Below are positions 5,961 to 5,968 of a DNA stretch of 5,968 nucleotides, in pieces. Origin of the DNA: Clostridium sp. UBA6640 (GTDB taxonomy: Bacteria; Bacillota; Clostridia; Clostridiales; Clostridiaceae); assembly GCF_002455975.1 (NCBI RefSeq), contig NZ_DKLM01000080.1:20110-26077 (forward strand). Reading direction: 5' to 3'. The position numbers and the translations under genes are program-made. Every line of letters starts with the position of its first letter. Within the stretch, counting starts at the first letter, position 1. Below the pieces are notes generated by a model. It had not been told where the DNA came from. It saw only the letters and a program-made list of their open reading frames with translations, and ran no database searches.

Positions 5961-5968
5961 TTCCTTAA

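Larger units (their letters stand above)
5785..5968. repeat. Likely interspersed intergenic repeat with four hairpins
   Basis: The segment starts with direct repeats ACAGTT (5790-5795, 5811-5816) and TTCACA (5794-5799, 5808-5813), and the pair CACAA/TTGTG (5796-5800, 5815-5819). Four separate stem-loops then follow within 140 bases, annotated below. There is no coding potential. Such packed, self-complementary, non-coding sequence is typical of small interspersed repeats in clostridial intergenic regions. That it is multi-copy cannot be shown from this window. The element may continue past the right edge. Confidence 0.42.

Noticed and set aside
1..5968. CRISPR array, tRNA, rRNA or transposase gene
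   Set aside because: I found no regularly spaced repeats, no cloverleaf with TTC-A-A-like T-arm, no rRNA-like GC-rich stretch, and no transposase-like frame.

Overview
The window is very AT-rich (roughly a quarter G+C by eye). It has A/T-ending codons, strong AGGAGG- or GGGGG-type ribosome-binding sites next to weaker GGTG-type ones, and long gene-poor AT-rich spacers. Together with a clostridial-looking RodA this points to a low-GC Firmicute, most likely Clostridium sensu stricto (the C. botulinum/sporogenes kind). That assignment is inference from composition and protein style.

Layout. Bases 1-255 are non-coding apart from a strong hairpin (191-236) that probably terminates the first gene. 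A leftward gene (256-792) encodes a 178-residue soluble protein I do not firmly recognise. Across a 180-base divergent gap, a rightward gene (973-1263) encodes a 96-residue hydrophobic membrane protein. It converges on the leftward gene at 1360-2835, and a near-perfect hairpin (1331-1361) lies between them and can serve both strands. The 1360-2835 gene is the most unusual item: its N-terminal three quarters look like a UvrD-type helicase domain 1 with a good Walker A but ruined later motifs, and its C-terminus is a complete LexA/UmuD-type S24 self-cleaving domain. After about 300 non-coding bases comes rodA (leftward, 3134-4291, TTG start), the SEDS peptidoglycan glycosyltransferase. A further 366-base spacer separates it from a leftward gene (4658-5719) for a cysteine-rich pentapeptide-repeat protein fused to a two-TM potassium channel with a TVGYGD filter. 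The right end (about 5785-5968) is a run of four hairpins and short TTCACA/ACAGTT repeats that looks like an interspersed intergenic repeat.

How the parts relate. Spacers of about 300 bases or more, their own ribosome-binding sites and mixed orientation suggest separate transcription units, not an operon. Only rodA is clearly housekeeping (cell-wall elongation). The candidates for undescribed biology are the helicase-like/S24 fusion, which could link an inactive P-loop module to RecA-triggered self-cleavage, and the pentapeptide-repeat/K+ channel fusion, which could be a channel gated through a stacked beta-helix sensor. Both functional readings are inferences from domain architecture.
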